Numbered from the stretch's first letter, positions 25,505-37,533 are shown. The stretch is DNA of 44,901 bases from Candidatus Sericytochromatia bacterium S15B-MN24 CBMW_12 (GCA_002083825.1 DAZV01000033.1:1-44901); one strand, 5' to 3'. Translations and numbers: made by a program. The notes: generated by a model from the sequence alone, not told the origin.

Positions 25505-26108
25505 GGGGCCCTCCTGCGACAAAAGGTGTGACAAAGGTCGGGCGGCACCATGCGAACAGGCAACACCCGAGGACGCCCTACGGTCACGACACAGGGTCGC
25601 GCCGCCATCGGCACGTTGGGTGGCTATCTCCATGTGTAGCACGAATGCACGGGATCGTGTCAACGCCTGTTGGCGGAGGACCTCGCGATACCGAGCTCTT
25701 GGTTATCGGGCGCCCAAGGAACTATGCTTCTCTCGGACGGTCGAGCATTCGAATATCAGGACGTTCCCGATCCCGGCGTAGAGATCACCTTATCTATGCC
25801 CATTTCTTGTCCAACCATTGGGGGACACCTCAGCGGCGGCAGGTAGCGTGGTGACTAGTGCCGCTGAGGGAGCTTCGAACGCAGCGCACGGCATTTCGAG
25901 CAAGGTCAAGAATGCTGGTTCGAGTCTGGCGAGCTGGGTTCAATCAGGGGCAAAGACGGAGAATAGTCAGGGGGAGTCACCTGTATAGTTTGGGTTTGAC
26001 AGGGCATTGCCTGTGGCTCGCCCCCCCCGGAGTACAGTTCCCATGGAGTACCATTCATCCCGTTAGCCTTGGATCTCGACCTCCCTGGGAGTCTTTTAGG
26101 TACCAGAT
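25505..26108. other. 604-base stretch without a recognisable gene
   Basis: No reading frame here shows a known family, a good ribosome site or normal codon use. It should contain the promoter of the deoxyhypusine-synthase-like gene at its left end. It also holds a 10-bp inverted repeat (25828-25869) and a run of eight C at about 26023-26030. It may be degraded DNA. Confidence 0.6.
25828..25869. repeat. Inverted repeat in the non-coding stretch
   Basis: CCTCAGCGGC at 25828-25837 and its exact complement GCCGCTGAGG at 25860-25869, 22 bases apart. There is no T-tract. Function unknown. Confidence 0.75.
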
Positions 26109-26582
26109 TTACATTAGAATCCTTCCCTCGTCCGGGCCCAAGGCTAGTAATAGATCGTCGATTAGATCGGCAGTGAAATAGACATTTGGGCGCAGTTTCT
26201 TTAGCCGCTCCAGCGACCAGGCTAAAGAGTGTCCAAACCTACACAGCACCGCTAGCACAAGCAATGGGGATCTGATGATCCCGGCCTCACAGTGGATGTA
26301 CACTTTTCCGCTAACATTGGTGGCTAGGATTTCTAGTACTCGGGAGCTTGCTAGAGTCAGGTTTGAGACATTGGCGTCATCTGGAAATTCAACCAAGGGG
26401 AAACTCTCATATGCGAGTCCCTCTTCCTCGTAGTCACAGGCGCCAATTACCTTCTCTTCTGTTGTCGCGCGAACATCAATCACATTGGTAATTCCCGCCG
26501 CTCGCAGGTCTTTTTGGTCGTAGCTGTGGGTTGGCGCGCTGCCAACCATAAGGCGATTAGTGATCCAGGATGCATTCAACAT
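26109..26582 (-). CDS. Dual-specificity protein phosphatase-like protein
   Basis: 157 residues from the ATG at 26580-26582 (MLNASWITNRLMVGSAP); a TTG eight codons upstream is an alternative. The active-site loop reads HCEAGIIRS, with Cys98 and Arg104 spaced as in the CX5R phosphatases, preceded by a region (EFPDD) that could provide the general-acid Asp. The N terminus I.NRLMVGSAP followed by AAGITNVIDVRA is typical of small dual-specificity phosphatases. Substrate unknown; phosphoprotein or phosphoinositide are both possible. The gene is noticeably AT-richer than its neighbours and stands alone, suggesting transfer. Confidence 0.82.
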   Translation of the reverse strand: MLNASWITNRLMVGSAPTHSYDQKDLRAAGITNVIDVRATTEEKVIGACDYEEEGLAYESFPLVEFPDDANVSNLTLASSRVLEILATNVSGKVYIHCEAGIIRSPLLVLAVLCRFGHSLAWSLERLKKLRPNVYFTADLIDDLLLALGPDEGRILM

Positions 26583-26682
26583 GGCATCAGTTCTTCTGTA
26601 CCTCAAGGCAAAATTGCGCGACTGGCATTGTTCCTGGCCGGCCTACTGTTACCCGCCCCGTTACCCGAACGCCCAACGCAGA

Positions 26683-26710
26683 AGGCACCCTACCCGAAGG
26701 TAAGGCGCCT
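26683..26710 (-). terminator. Terminator following the left tRNA 3' fragment
   Basis: AGGCRCC-type 12-bp arms (26683-26694 and 26699-26710) enclose a TTCG tetraloop on the minus strand; two apparent mismatches are G-T wobbles there. It starts two bases past the tRNA-like fragment at 26713-26752, as a tRNA terminator would. Confidence 0.75.
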
Positions 26711-26712
26711 CT

Positions 26713-26752
26713 TAGCTCCGCGTGCTGGATTCGAACCAGCGACCTAGTGATT
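26713..26752 (-). other. Attachment-site-like tRNA 3' fragment (left copy)
   Basis: On the minus strand this is the 3' half of a tRNA: the end of the anticodon loop (AA), TCACT, the variable loop AGGTC, a T arm GCTGG-TTCGAAT-CCAGC, and acceptor strand CGCGGAG. It most resembles tRNA-Asn as remembered. The 5' half is absent; bases from 26753 on do not pair with it. It is identical over 40 bases to 38491-38530. Breaks at the anticodon loop are typical of tyrosine-integrase sites. Confidence 0.85.
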
Positions 26753-26846
26753 ATCAGTTCAACAGTCAGTTGCGCATGTCGCTCATCGAAACCATCGTGA
26801 CGAGCGACCTTGATCGTGGAGCGAGCGCACGAACCGCCTGATTTGG

Positions 26847-28367
26847 TTAGAAGAAGCCGAGCTTCTGCTCGCTGTAGCTGACCAGCAGGTTCTTGGTTTG
26901 CTGGTAGTGGTCGAGCATCACCTTGTGCGTTTCGCGGCCAATGCCGGACTCCTTGTATCCGCCGAAGGCGGCGTGAGCCGGGTAGGCGTGGTAGCAGTTG
27001 GTCCAGACCCGGCCGGCCTTGATGGCGCGGCCCATGCGGTAAGCGGTGTTGCCGTCGCGGCTCCACACGCCGGCGCCAAGGCCGTACTGCGTGTCATTGG
27101 CGATTTCCAGGGCTTCCGCTTCATCCTTGAAGGTGGTCACGGCGAGCACGGGGCCGAAGATTTCTTCCTGGAAGATGCGCATCTTGTTGTGGCCCTTGAA
27201 CAGGGTCGGCTGGATGTAGTAGCCATCCTCCAGATCGCCGCCGAGGTTCGCCTGGCTGCCGCCGATCAGCAGTTCGGCGCCTTCCTGTTTGCCAATATCG
27301 AGGTAGGACATGATCTTGGTCATCTGCGCCTGCGAGGCTTGCGCACCTATCATCGTGTCGGTGTCCAGCGGGTTACCCTGCTTGATGGACTTGATGCGGG
27401 CCAGGCAGCGCTCCATGAACTCGTCGTAGATCGATTCGTGGATCAGGGCGCGGGACGGGCTCGTGCAGACTTCGCCTTGGTTGAAGGCGAACAGTACGAG
27501 GCCTTCGATGGCCTTGTCGAAGAAACTGTCGTCGGCGCGGGCAATATCCGCGAAGAAGATGTTGGGCGACTTGCCGCCCAGTTCCAGCGTGGCCGGAATC
27601 AGGTTGGTGGCGGCAGCCTGGGCGATGACGCGGCCGGTCGCCGTCGAGCCGGTGAACGCGATCTTGGCGATGCGGCGACTGGAGGCCAGCGCCATACCGG
27701 CTTCGCGGCCGTAGCCGTTGACGATGTTGAGCACGCCGGGCGGCAGCAGGTCGGCGATCAGTTCGGCCACGATCAGGATGCTGATCGGCGTCGATTCGGC
27801 GGGCTTCAGCACGACGCAGTTGCCGGCGCCGAGGGCGGGGGCCAGCTTCCAAGCCGCCATCAGGATGGGGAAGTTCCACGGAATGATCTGGCCGACGACC
27901 CCCAGCGGTTCCTGGAAGTGATAGGCGACGGTGTCCCCGTCGAGGTCGCCGATGCCGCCCTCTTGCGCGCGCACGCAGCCTGCGAAGTAGCGGAAATGGT
28001 CGATGGCGAGAGGGATGTCGGCGTTCAAGGTCTCACGGATCGGCTTGCCGTTATCCACCGTCTCGGCGTAGGCGAGGAGTTCGAGATTGGCTTCCAGACG
28101 ATCGGCGATCTTGAGCAGCAGGTTGCTACGCTCGGTAGGCGAGGTGCGACCCCACTTGTCGGCGGCAGCATGGGCGGCATCAAGCGCCAGTTCGATGTCC
28201 TCGGCGCTTGACCGGGCAGCCTGGGTGTAGGGCTTTCCGTTGATCGGGGAGACGACGTCGAAGTACTCACCCTTTACCGGGGCGACCCACTTGCCTCCGA
28301 TGAAGTTGTCATAGCGAGCCTTGTAGGCGAGCTTGGCGCCGGCGGTACCGGGGGCGGCGTAAATCAT
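26847..28367 (-). CDS. NAD-dependent aldehyde dehydrogenase (AldB/ExaC/AcoD type)
   Basis: 506 residues, the usual length. The ATG at 28365-28367 gives the family N terminus [18 protein letters not shown] lies nine bases before it. Motifs: [29 protein letters not shown] for cofactor binding, [12 protein letters not shown] with the general-base Glu, and [11 protein letters not shown] with catalytic Cys301. The close match to acetaldehyde dehydrogenase II-type enzymes of Proteobacteria suggests oxidation of acetaldehyde or similar short aldehydes to acids. No alcohol dehydrogenase or sigma-54 activator is adjacent. It is the first gene inside element A, consistent with acquisition by transfer. 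Confidence 0.93.
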   Translation of the reverse strand: MIYAAPGTAGAKLAYKARYDNFIGGKWVAPVKGEYFDVVSPINGKPYTQAARSSAEDIELALDAAHAAADKWGRTSPTERSNLLLKIADRLEANLELLAYAETVDNGKPIRETLNADIPLAIDHFRYFAGCVRAQEGGIGDLDGDTVAYHFQEPLGVVGQIIPWNFPILMAAWKLAPALGAGNCVVLKPAESTPISILIVAELIADLLPPGVLNIVNGYGREAGMALASSRRIAKIAFTGSTATGRVIAQAAATNLIPATLELGGKSPNIFFADIARADDSFFDKAIEGLVLFAFNQGEVCTSPSRALIHESIYDEFMERCLARIKSIKQGNPLDTDTMIGAQASQAQMTKIMSYLDIGKQEGAELLIGGSQANLGGDLEDGYYIQPTLFKGHNKMRIFQEEIFGPVLAVTTFKDEAEALEIANDTQYGLGAGVWSRDGNTAYRMGRAIKAGRVWTNCYHAYPAHAAFGGYKESGIGRETHKVMLDHYQQTKNLLVSYSEQKLGFF

Positions 28368-28395
28368 TTCATACTTCTCCTTAGAAAGGGATCTC

Positions 28396-28411
28396 ATTCT
28401 TGTTTATACCC
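28396..28411 (-). promoter_or_regulatory. GGGTATAAACAAGAAT promoter-like motif of the aldehyde dehydrogenase
   Basis: On the minus strand GGGTATAAACAAGAAT ends 28 bases before the start codon. TATAAA is a good -10 box. The trailing AAGAAT is shared with the motif before the NERD gene. No convincing -35 box. Confidence 0.55.
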
Positions 28412-28579
28412 TTTCGGGAGGCTGCAAACACTTCTTGATCGCTGGCCGTTTCTCGCCCGGAGGATCCCTCACGGCGACAATCGGTCATGCCTCCGTGTCG
28501 CCTCGCCGGCAGGTGGAGCCCAATTTGGGCAGTGGCCTCGCTAACGCGCTCACCCGGCTCCATGCTCCGAAAGGATCGA

Positions 28580-31500
28580 TCACTTCCCCGAAATACGCAG
28601 GGGCCGGCGGGGTGCCATCTTTCCGGTCGGTCGGCGCCGCCCCAGCTCCAGGTGAACAATGCTGATCAGGTAGGGGTTTTCCAGGCGCGTGGCCTGCTTC
28701 AGGGCCATGCGCCAGAGCTTGGTCGCATGGCGGTGCTGGCCGTTCAGCCAGTGGGCGCGAGCGACGAGGATCATGACGAAGGGACGATAGACCTTCTGGA
28801 ATGGGATGACCATCATGAGCTGGTGCATCATGTCGCGGACCGCGTCGGCGAGTTCCGCGGAGGGGGCCCGCTCGTAGAGCGTCAGGACGACCTCGCTCAG
28901 GCAGCGATAGGTCTGCTGGAAATTGTAGCTGTTCGGCGCGGCGTGGCGGACCCGTTCCAGGGCCTGAAAAGCCAGCCGGCGAGCTTCCTCGGGTTCGTCG
29001 TTGTGCAGTCTCGCCTGGGCTAGCACGCAGAGGTATTCGACCTCGACCGTCGGATCCTGACACGTTTCGAGCAGGGGGGGAACTGCCGCGAGCGTGTCGA
29101 TCGCGAGCGCGGGCATGCCCAGGTAGATCTGGCACATTCCGATGCCCGTCAGGGCTTCAGGGGGGCGCTGCACGTTGCCCGTGCGTTTGGCCTCATCGTA
29201 GACGTCCGCGTAGATCGCAAGCGCCTCCTTGAAGTCGCCGATGTAGCCGTAGATGCTCGCGAGGACCATCTGACAAACCGCCTGATTCTTCTTGTCGCCG
29301 AGCTCATGGCTGAGGCGGAGGCCTTCCTTCAGGCTGGGAATCGCCTCGTGCAGGCGACCCGCCAACCGCAAGTAGAGCCCTCCCATCGTGACGACCCGGC
29401 ACATTGCGGCTGGGTCGCCGCTGGCCGTGGCTTTCTCGAGGGCCATGGGGTGATAGTAGCAGTGCGACACGCTGTAAAGCGAAACGGCGTACAAGAGGGC
29501 GGTCGCTCCCGCGTAGCCGTGGGCCATCAGCGCGGTCGATCCCGACTTCTCGGCGAGGTTGACGGCGCACAGGATGCTGAAGGCCTGTCGCAGTTGCAGC
29601 GTCCGATAGAAATAGGCCTCGATCAATGCCTCATAGGCCGCGCTCTGGTGGCGCATCCGTAGAACCGTCTCGAAGCTCAAGCCGGTATCGGCCTGCCGGA
29701 TGCCCAGTCGGTACAGGGCTTGGCGCACGGCCTCGCGCAGGATTGCCGCCCACAGCCCGGAGTTGGTGTCGGGGACGGGATTTCCCCAAAGGCTCAGCGC
29801 GCGCTCGAGATGCGTGATCCCGTCATCGTGCCGCCCGAGCGCGAGGTAGGCACGGCCCATGCAGGCTGTGCCTCGGGCCAAGACGTCGCGGGACTCGGTA
29901 CCGAGCAGGGGCAAAGCGTCAGCGAGCAACGCGATCGCCTCCTGGTTGGCTCCCGCCTGCAAGGCGGCTTCCCCCGCCTTCATCAGGTAGGTGACCGCCC
30001 TGTCGGGGCGCGCGGCAAGCTTCCAGTGGTGAGCCAGCACCGTGTCCTTCGTCGAGTCGGCCTCCTGCTCGTACCATTCGGCGACCGCCTGGTGCAGCGG
30101 TTGGCGCTGGGCCAGAAGCATCTGCTGGTAGACGACCTCGCACGTGATCATGTGGCGGAACACGTAGGTCGGCTCGCTCGCGTCCGCGTCCAGGGCGATC
30201 AGATCCCGCTCGCGGGTCTGAGCCAGCGTTTCCAGGACGACCTCGCGCGCCATGCCCTGAGGATGCAGCGCCAGCAGCATGGTCAAGGTGAAGGACCGAC
30301 CGATGACGCTCGCGATCTTCAGGACCATTTGCTCGTTCGGAGTCAGGCGATCGAGGCGGCTCGTGATCGTCCCTTCCACCGTGCTGGGCAAATCCAGCGC
30401 GGCGAGGTCGGCCCCGCTCTCGCTCAATCGCCATTCGCCGGCGACGACCGCGACCTGGCCCGACTCTCGCAAGGCGAGCAGCAACTCCGTGCTGAAGAAA
30501 GGATTCCCTTCCGCGCGGTTCCAGATCGAGCGGGTGACGGCATCCGGGACGGTGAGGGCCCCCAGCCGATCCAGTATCAGGCGTTCGGTGTCGAGGTAGG
30601 TGAGCCCGTTGAGCGTGAGAAACGCCGCATGCGGGGCTTCGCGCAGACGTTGCCACTCGGCGGGGGGAGTGGCTCCCAGCGGCCGCGACGTCATCACCAG
30701 GAGCAACGACGGGAGCTGCTCGGCGGCCAGGGCCGCGAGCGTCCAGGACGCCGAGTCCATCCAGTGACCGTCCTCGAGGACCACGACCAACGGCTCTCGC
30801 TCCGCGGCCGTGCGCAGCACGTTCAGTACCAGGTCGTGAATGTTGTCGCCACGAACCTGCCCCTGCATCACGACGGTCAGGTCATTGTCCGGCAGGTCCA
30901 GTTGCAGGATCTGCCCCAGGAGAGGGGCCAGCCGGCCAAAGTCGGGATCCTTGGCGGATTTCAGGCTGATCGCTTGCCTCAGGTCCTCTCGGTCTGCGAA
31001 GGCGAGGTCCGGAAACAGCAAGGTCGTGAGGACGGGGCCCCAGACCAGGTAGGGAACGGCCGATTCGATGGCGTCGGCACGTCCGACGTGGACGCTGATC
31101 GCTTGCTCGCGGACCTCCGCCAAGAAGGCCTCGACGAGGTGGGACTTGCCCAGGCCGGCGTCTGCCTCGATCAGGACGACTCCGCCCTTGCGATGACTGA
31201 CCAGCGACCCGAGCCGTTCGGAGAGCAGGTTCCGCTCGGCCGTTCGACCCAGCAGGGTCCCCGTCTGTTTGGTTTTAGGCGCCAGGTCGCCCGCGATGGG
31301 CCGGAAGACCGGCACGGGTTCCAGCTTGCCCTTGAGGTGGACACTCGGCATCGCCTCGAAGCGGATCTGGGCTCTCGCCGCCTGCTGGGTGTTTCCGTCG
31401 CACCAGACCCCGCCGCCCGCCGCCCCCATCAGGCGCGCGGCCAGGTTGACCACGTCGCCGAGGACCGTGTATTCACGCCGGCGATCGTTGCCGAGCTCTC

Positions 31501-32569
31501 CGCAGAAGACGCGCCCCGTGGCGACGCCGATGCTCGAATCAATCCCCAGTTCGGCCAACCGATCGTGCAGGACGAGCGCCGCGCGCACCGCCCGGTAGGC
31601 ATCGTCCCCGTGCGCCAGCGGAGGCAGCCCCATCGCGGCGAGCAGGGTCACGCCCTTCTCGTCGGCATTGAGCTTGTTGATCGAGCCTTCGAAGTGGTAA
31701 ATGTTCTCCTGAAGAGCCGCCATCACGGCCTGGGCCTGTTCGAGCGGGGCCGTTTCGAGCCCCGGCAGCTTGACGAAAAGGATGGTCGCTTGCCGCTGCT
31801 CGGAGAGCCACTGGGTCTGGCCAGCCGCCAGGCGTGCCTTGACGGCTCCCGGCACGTAATTGCTGAAGGCTTCCATGCCTTCCGGCGGCAAGTCGGGCAC
31901 GACCAGGGCGCGCTGGGCGATCGTCTCGTGCAAGGTGTCCAGCCGGGTTCCTCCGGATGGGAGGGTCGTGCCGTGGCCGAGATGCTGCACCGCCTGCCAC
32001 GCCCGCGGGGTCAGGACGAGCTCGCCCGGCTCTCCGTCATGGGCGACGAGGCCTATCTCCGTGATGGCGCTTCCCGTGACCATGAGCTCCCAGCGGCCGT
32101 AGGCGCCGCCCAGGTCCGAGATCGAGAACTCTCCGGCCCCCACCGAGACGCGAAGGGTCAATGGCGCCATCGCCCGCAAGCTCAAGTCGCTCGGCAGGCT
32201 CTGCAACTCGACCCCGCACTGGATGGCTCTCATGACCAGCGACGCCATGGCCTCGGAGGTTTCATGCTGGGGCCAGACCGCGAGCAACGCGTCTCCGGCG
32301 AACTTGAGGACGTCGCCGCCGTGGTCGTAGACCAGGTCGATGAAGCGTCCGAAATACGTGTTGAGGATGAGGGTCAGCTCTTCGAGGCCGTCCGGCCCCT
32401 GTTGCGACAGATGTTCGGTCAAGGCGGTGAAGCCCGAGATATCGGCGAAGAGCACCGCCCCGACGCCCATTTCGCGCCTCGACGACATCAAGGGAGCCGG
32501 CTCGGCCAGGTAGCGCTTGATGGTGAGTGCCGGCACGTAGCTCGCCAGGATCGGGGAAAGTATGGGCAT
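28580..32569 (-). CDS. Soluble adenylyl cyclase-like protein: two cyclase domains, AAA ATPase, TPR region
   Basis: 1,329 residues. Domain C1 (about 35-200) has both metal-binding aspartates, Asp43 (FADISGFT) and Asp93 (KFAGDALLAVW), but lacks the transition-state Asn/Arg. Domain C2 (about 255-400) lacks the first Asp (LFVKLPG) but keeps Lys299, Thr368 (REYTVLGD) and Asn375/Arg379 (VNLAARL). One complete catalytic site can thus form between the halves. Thr in place of the purine-binding Asp marks class IIIb cyclases, which include bicarbonate-stimulated enzymes. An ATPase follows: Walker A EADAGLGKS (Lys475) and Walker B VVVLEDGHWMD (594-604). The rest is helical TPR-like repeats. This is the order of mammalian sAC. 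Expected product cAMP, cytoplasmic; the regulator is inferred. AGGA lies eight bases before the ATG. Confidence 0.88.
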   Translation of the reverse strand: MPILSPILASYVPALTIKRYLAEPAPLMSSRREMGVGAVLFADISGFTALTEHLSQQGPDGLEELTLILNTYFGRFIDLVYDHGGDVLKFAGDALLAVWPQHETSEAMASLVMRAIQCGVELQSLPSDLSLRAMAPLTLRVSVGAGEFSISDLGGAYGRWELMVTGSAITEIGLVAHDGEPGELVLTPRAWQAVQHLGHGTTLPSGGTRLDTLHETIAQRALVVPDLPPEGMEAFSNYVPGAVKARLAAGQTQWLSEQRQATILFVKLPGLETAPLEQAQAVMAALQENIYHFEGSINKLNADEKGVTLLAAMGLPPLAHGDDAYRAVRAALVLHDRLAELGIDSSIGVATGRVFCGELGNDRRREYTVLGDVVNLAARLMGAAGGGVWCDGNTQQAARAQIRFEAMPSVHLKGKLEPVPVFRPIAGDLAPKTKQTGTLLGRTAERNLLSERLGSLVSHRKGGVVLIEADAGLGKSHLVEAFLAEVREQAISVHVGRADAIESAVPYLVWGPVLTTLLFPDLAFADREDLRQAISLKSAKDPDFGRLAPLLGQILQLDLPDNDLTVVMQGQVRGDNIHDLVLNVLRTAAEREPLVVVLEDGHWMDSASWTLAALAAEQLPSLLLVMTSRPLGATPPAEWQRLREAPHAAFLTLNGLTYLDTERLILDRLGALTVPDAVTRSIWNRAEGNPFFSTELLLALRESGQVAVVAGEWRLSESGADLAALDLPSTVEGTITSRLDRLTPNEQMVLKIASVIGRSFTLTMLLALHPQGMAREVVLETLAQTRERDLIALDADASEPTYVFRHMITCEVVYQQMLLAQRQPLHQAVAEWYEQEADSTKDTVLAHHWKLAARPDRAVTYLMKAGEAALQAGANQEAIALLADALPLLGTESRDVLARGTACMGRAYLALGRHDDGITHLERALSLWGNPVPDTNSGLWAAILREAVRQALYRLGIRQADTGLSFETVLRMRHQSAAYEALIEAYFYRTLQLRQAFSILCAVNLAEKSGSTALMAHGYAGATALLYAVSLYSVSHCYYHPMALEKATASGDPAAMCRVVTMGGLYLRLAGRLHEAIPSLKEGLRLSHELGDKKNQAVCQMVLASIYGYIGDFKEALAIYADVYDEAKRTGNVQRPPEALTGIGMCQIYLGMPALAIDTLAAVPPLLETCQDPTVEVEYLCVLAQARLHNDEPEEARRLAFQALERVRHAAPNSYNFQQTYRCLSEVVLTLYERAPSAELADAVRDMMHQLMMVIPFQKVYRPFVMILVARAHWLNGQHRHATKLWRMALKQATRLENPYLISIVHLELGRRRPTGKMAPRRPLRISGK

Positions 32570-32597
32570 GACGTCGTCCTAATGAAGCGGGTAATGA

Positions 32598-32610
32598 CCC
32601 TTTGATACCC
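32598..32610 (-). promoter_or_regulatory. GGGTATCAAAGGG promoter-like motif of the cyclase gene
   Basis: The minus strand reads GGGTATCAAAGGG, ending 28 bases before the ATG at 32569, the same spacing as the motif of the aldehyde dehydrogenase. Confidence 0.5.
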
Positions 32611-34249
32611 CGTTAAGCAAGGAATGAACCGGGTGCCTGCCTTGCGATCGTGTCATAGACTGCGACACGCGGGTAGCGCAATGCGCTCGTATTTCTTGGT
32701 GAATGATAAAAAGGTCGAGCACGGGGTTCGAGCATGGAGGCCGTCATTGATGACGAATTGCAACGAGTGACTTCCCCTGATACGATTCGGCATGTCCCGT
32801 CGTGGGAGGGAGCTTGCGGCATGGCAATCGACATCACCCTTGAGTTGAGCCCGAGCGAAGAGGCCGCCTTGCGCGCCCTGGCCGCGCGCGAGGGGAAGAC
32901 GATTGGAGAAGCGGTCCGTCAGCGCCTCGAAGAGCAGCCGCCCTCCGGGGACGCGGGTTTCACCGAACAGGCCCACCGACGTCATCAGAATGCTCTCTTG
33001 GCTCTTGCCAAGGACCACGCCCTCGCCACGGGCGACCTCGACCGCGCCCTGGCCGCCATCACCGCGGCGGCGGCCGCGACGCTCGACGTTGAGCGGGTCA
33101 GCGTCTGGCTCTACGATGAATTCCACACCGCCATCCGAAGCGTCGACCTGTACGAGCTCAGTCGCCGCCGTCACAGCGCGGGCACCCTGCTATTGGCGCA
33201 GGCCTATCCCTCCTACTTCGACGCCATCGCTTCCAACCGGGCGGTCGTGGTGCCCGATGCGCGGGGTGATCCTCGCACGTTCGAGTTCACCGAAACCTAC
33301 TTGATCCCGCACGGCATCACGTCGATGCTCGACGCGCCCATCCAGTGGGGAGGGCGGACCGTGGGCATCCTTTGCGTCGAGCATGTGGGGCCGCGCCGCG
33401 CCTGGACGCTGGAGGAAGAGTCCTTCACCGCATCGATCGCGGACATGGTCGCGCATGCATTCGAGCACGAGGCTCTCAGGCGTGCCGAAGACGAAGCGCA
33501 CCGCCGCAAGATCGAGTTCGATCAGCAGCAAGAGCTGCAGCGCATCAAGGCCAACCTGATCAGCATGGTCTCTCACGAGCTGCGCACCCCCCTCACCTCG
33601 ATCGTGGCGTATGTCGAGTTCCTCGAGGACGATCTCGCGGGTCCGCTCACCCCCGAACAACGCACCTTCGTCGAACGCCTCTCGCAGAACGCCGGCCACC
33701 TGCAGCGCTTGGTGAACGACTTGCTCGACTTCGCGCGGCTCGAGGCGGGCACCTTCAGGCTTGTCAACCGGTCCGCGGACCTGAGCCAAAAGGTGCGAGA
33801 GGTGGCCGAGGTGCAGCGTCAGCAGGCCGAGGCCAAGGGGGTGGGGCTCGAGATCGTCTTGCCGCCCGAGCCTGTCATGGCCTACCATGATGCGTTCCGC
33901 TTCGGACAGGTGCTCTCCAACCTCGTCGGCAACGCCGTCAAGTTCACCCCCGAGGGCGGTGTCGTCACGATTACCCTGAAGTCGGAGGCGGAAGGACCGC
34001 GGGTCGAAGTCCGCGATACGGGCGTCGGCATCGCCTCCGAGCACCTTCCCCACCTCTTCGAACACTTCTTTCAGGTCGACTCGAGCTCGACGCGGGAACA
34101 GGCGGGGGTGGGGCTCGGCCTGAGCATCGTCAAGTCCCTGGTCGATTTGATGGGCGGGCGGATCGGCGTCGAGAGCGAACTCGGGGCGGGCAGCACGTTC
34201 TGGTTCACGATGCCCTTCAATGGATCGGGCGTGGGTAGGGTGGACTCGC

Positions 34250-36652
<2,403 letters not shown>

Positions 36653-36658
36653 ACATGA

Positions 36659-36687
36659 CCTATAAGCCGATGCTTATTGATTGTCAA
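36659..36687 (-). promoter_or_regulatory. Consensus promoter with palindromic operator, probable leaderless start
   Basis: On the minus strand TTGACA (36682-36687), a 17-base spacer and TATAGG (36659-36664) form a near-consensus sigma-70 promoter. A perfect palindrome ATAAGC-ATCG-GCTTAT (36662-36677) overlaps the -10 box and spacer, a likely repressor or MerR-type site. The -10 box ends six bases before the ATG, so transcription would begin at or next to the start codon. Confidence 0.7.
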
Positions 36688-36947
36688 GCACGCGGAGCCC
36701 CGGGGGGAAGGCCGCCGAAGGTGAATACCGGTGACGCTGGCCAGGAGGCGACCCGATGAAGCGGCCCGGGAAAAACAAGCCCCATGCCGTCCCTTCCCTG
36801 GCTGGCACCTCGGGATGACGGATGCGGAGGGATGCCCTGTTGAGGTTGCCGAGGAAGTGTGGGACTGGTACGACAGCCCGAAGCCTGCCCCCATCGTTGA
36901 CTTCGAGGCTCGGCGGCGGAGTCGCGATCGTGGCGGCCCCGGGGAAC
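36688..36947. other. Intergenic stretch without a recognisable gene
   Basis: Together with the promoters on each side this makes a 340-base gap between the divergent UvrA-like and antitoxin genes. Short frames exist on both strands, but none has a family match or a ribosome site. Nothing further is recognised. Confidence 0.6.
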
Positions 36948-36959
36948 GGGTATGATGGG
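36948..36959 (+). promoter_or_regulatory. GGGTATGATGGG promoter-like motif of the toxin-antitoxin operon
   Basis: GGGTATGATGGG lies 34 bases before the antitoxin start, matching the recurring GGGTA-type element; TATGAT is a good -10 box. No -35 box and no obvious palindromic operator were seen. Confidence 0.55.
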
Positions 36960-36992
36960 AGCGGACTGGGCGACCAAGGAGAGGAGCGAAGC

Positions 36993-37241
36993 ATGCGAAC
37001 GCCTGAGATTGACTTGAACGCGCTTGCTACCGGACTCGACCCGGCCAAGGTTTCCGAGGTTGCCGACTTCATCGGCTACTTGAAGTCCAAGCAGGAGCGA
37101 GAGCTACCCCCCGTGCTGAGGGATGCCCCGCTGGACGATGAGCCCTTAACCGATGAGGAGATCTCGGAGATCGAGGCGGCCAAGGCGGACGCCGTGGCCT
37201 ACACCGCCGAAGAGATGAGGCAGAGGTACGGCCTTGTCTAG
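36993..37241 (+). CDS. Antitoxin of a RelE/ParE-type module
   Basis: 82 residues beginning MRTPEIDLNALATGLDPAKV; AAGGAGAGG precedes the ATG. The protein is acidic in its second half (LDDEPLTDEEISEIEAAKAD), as expected for the toxin-wrapping part of an antitoxin. The first half may form a small DNA-binding or dimerising module but has no clear named fold. Identification rests on its position: it overlaps the following RelE-like gene by eight bases. Likely to repress its own operon with the toxin. Confidence 0.75.
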   Translation: MRTPEIDLNALATGLDPAKVSEVADFIGYLKSKQERELPPVLRDAPLDDEPLTDEEISEIEAAKADAVAYTAEEMRQRYGLV

Positions 37242-37515
37242 CTGGCGGTACGAGTTCAAGGGCGCGGCAGATCGGGTTTTTGCCAAGCTTCCAAAGGCTG
37301 CAAAGGCGGCGATTCTCAATGCCTTGGATCGTCTCGTGTTCGAGTTGTCTAACCCGGCGGAGCCCAAGGTGTCCAACGTCAAGAAACTCGGAGGGCGCGG
37401 TGACGAGTGGCGTTTGCGCGTGGGGGATTACCGCGTGGTGTTCGAGCGCAATGGCGATCGCCTGATCATCCTCGTCTTGCACGTCGGGCGCCGGCGGGAC
37501 GTTTACCGAGACTGA
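37234..37515 (+). CDS. RelE/ParE family toxin
   Basis: 93 residues starting at a TTG that overlaps the antitoxin stop (AGAGG eight bases upstream), so translation is coupled. The C-terminal half VKKLGGRGDEWRLRVGDYRVVFE...ILVLHVGRRRDVYR is the RelE core, with the basic residues and final Tyr-Arg used by ribosome-dependent mRNA interferases. It could instead act like ParE on gyrase; the RDVYR ending favours RelE. Sits in element A, where such modules help retain the element. Confidence 0.87.
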   Translation: MSSWRYEFKGAADRVFAKLPKAAKAAILNALDRLVFELSNPAEPKVSNVKKLGGRGDEWRLRVGDYRVVFERNGDRLIILVLHVGRRRDVYRD

Positions 37516-37533
37516 GCCCGGAACGTTAGACTC

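Noticed and set aside
26713..26752. A tRNA gene on the minus strand at the T-arm-like sequence
   Set aside because: Only the 3' half is present. No acceptor 5' strand, D arm or paired anticodon stem follows at higher coordinates, and the same holds for 38491-38530.
26898..28211. A 437-codon plus-strand frame opposite the aldehyde dehydrogenase
   Set aside because: Antisense to a highly conserved enzyme; no independent evidence.
29720..32605. A 961-codon plus-strand frame opposite the cyclase gene
   Set aside because: It lies antisense to a gene with clear domains, is rich in Arg, Gln, Gly and His as typical of GC-rich shadows, and has no family motif.
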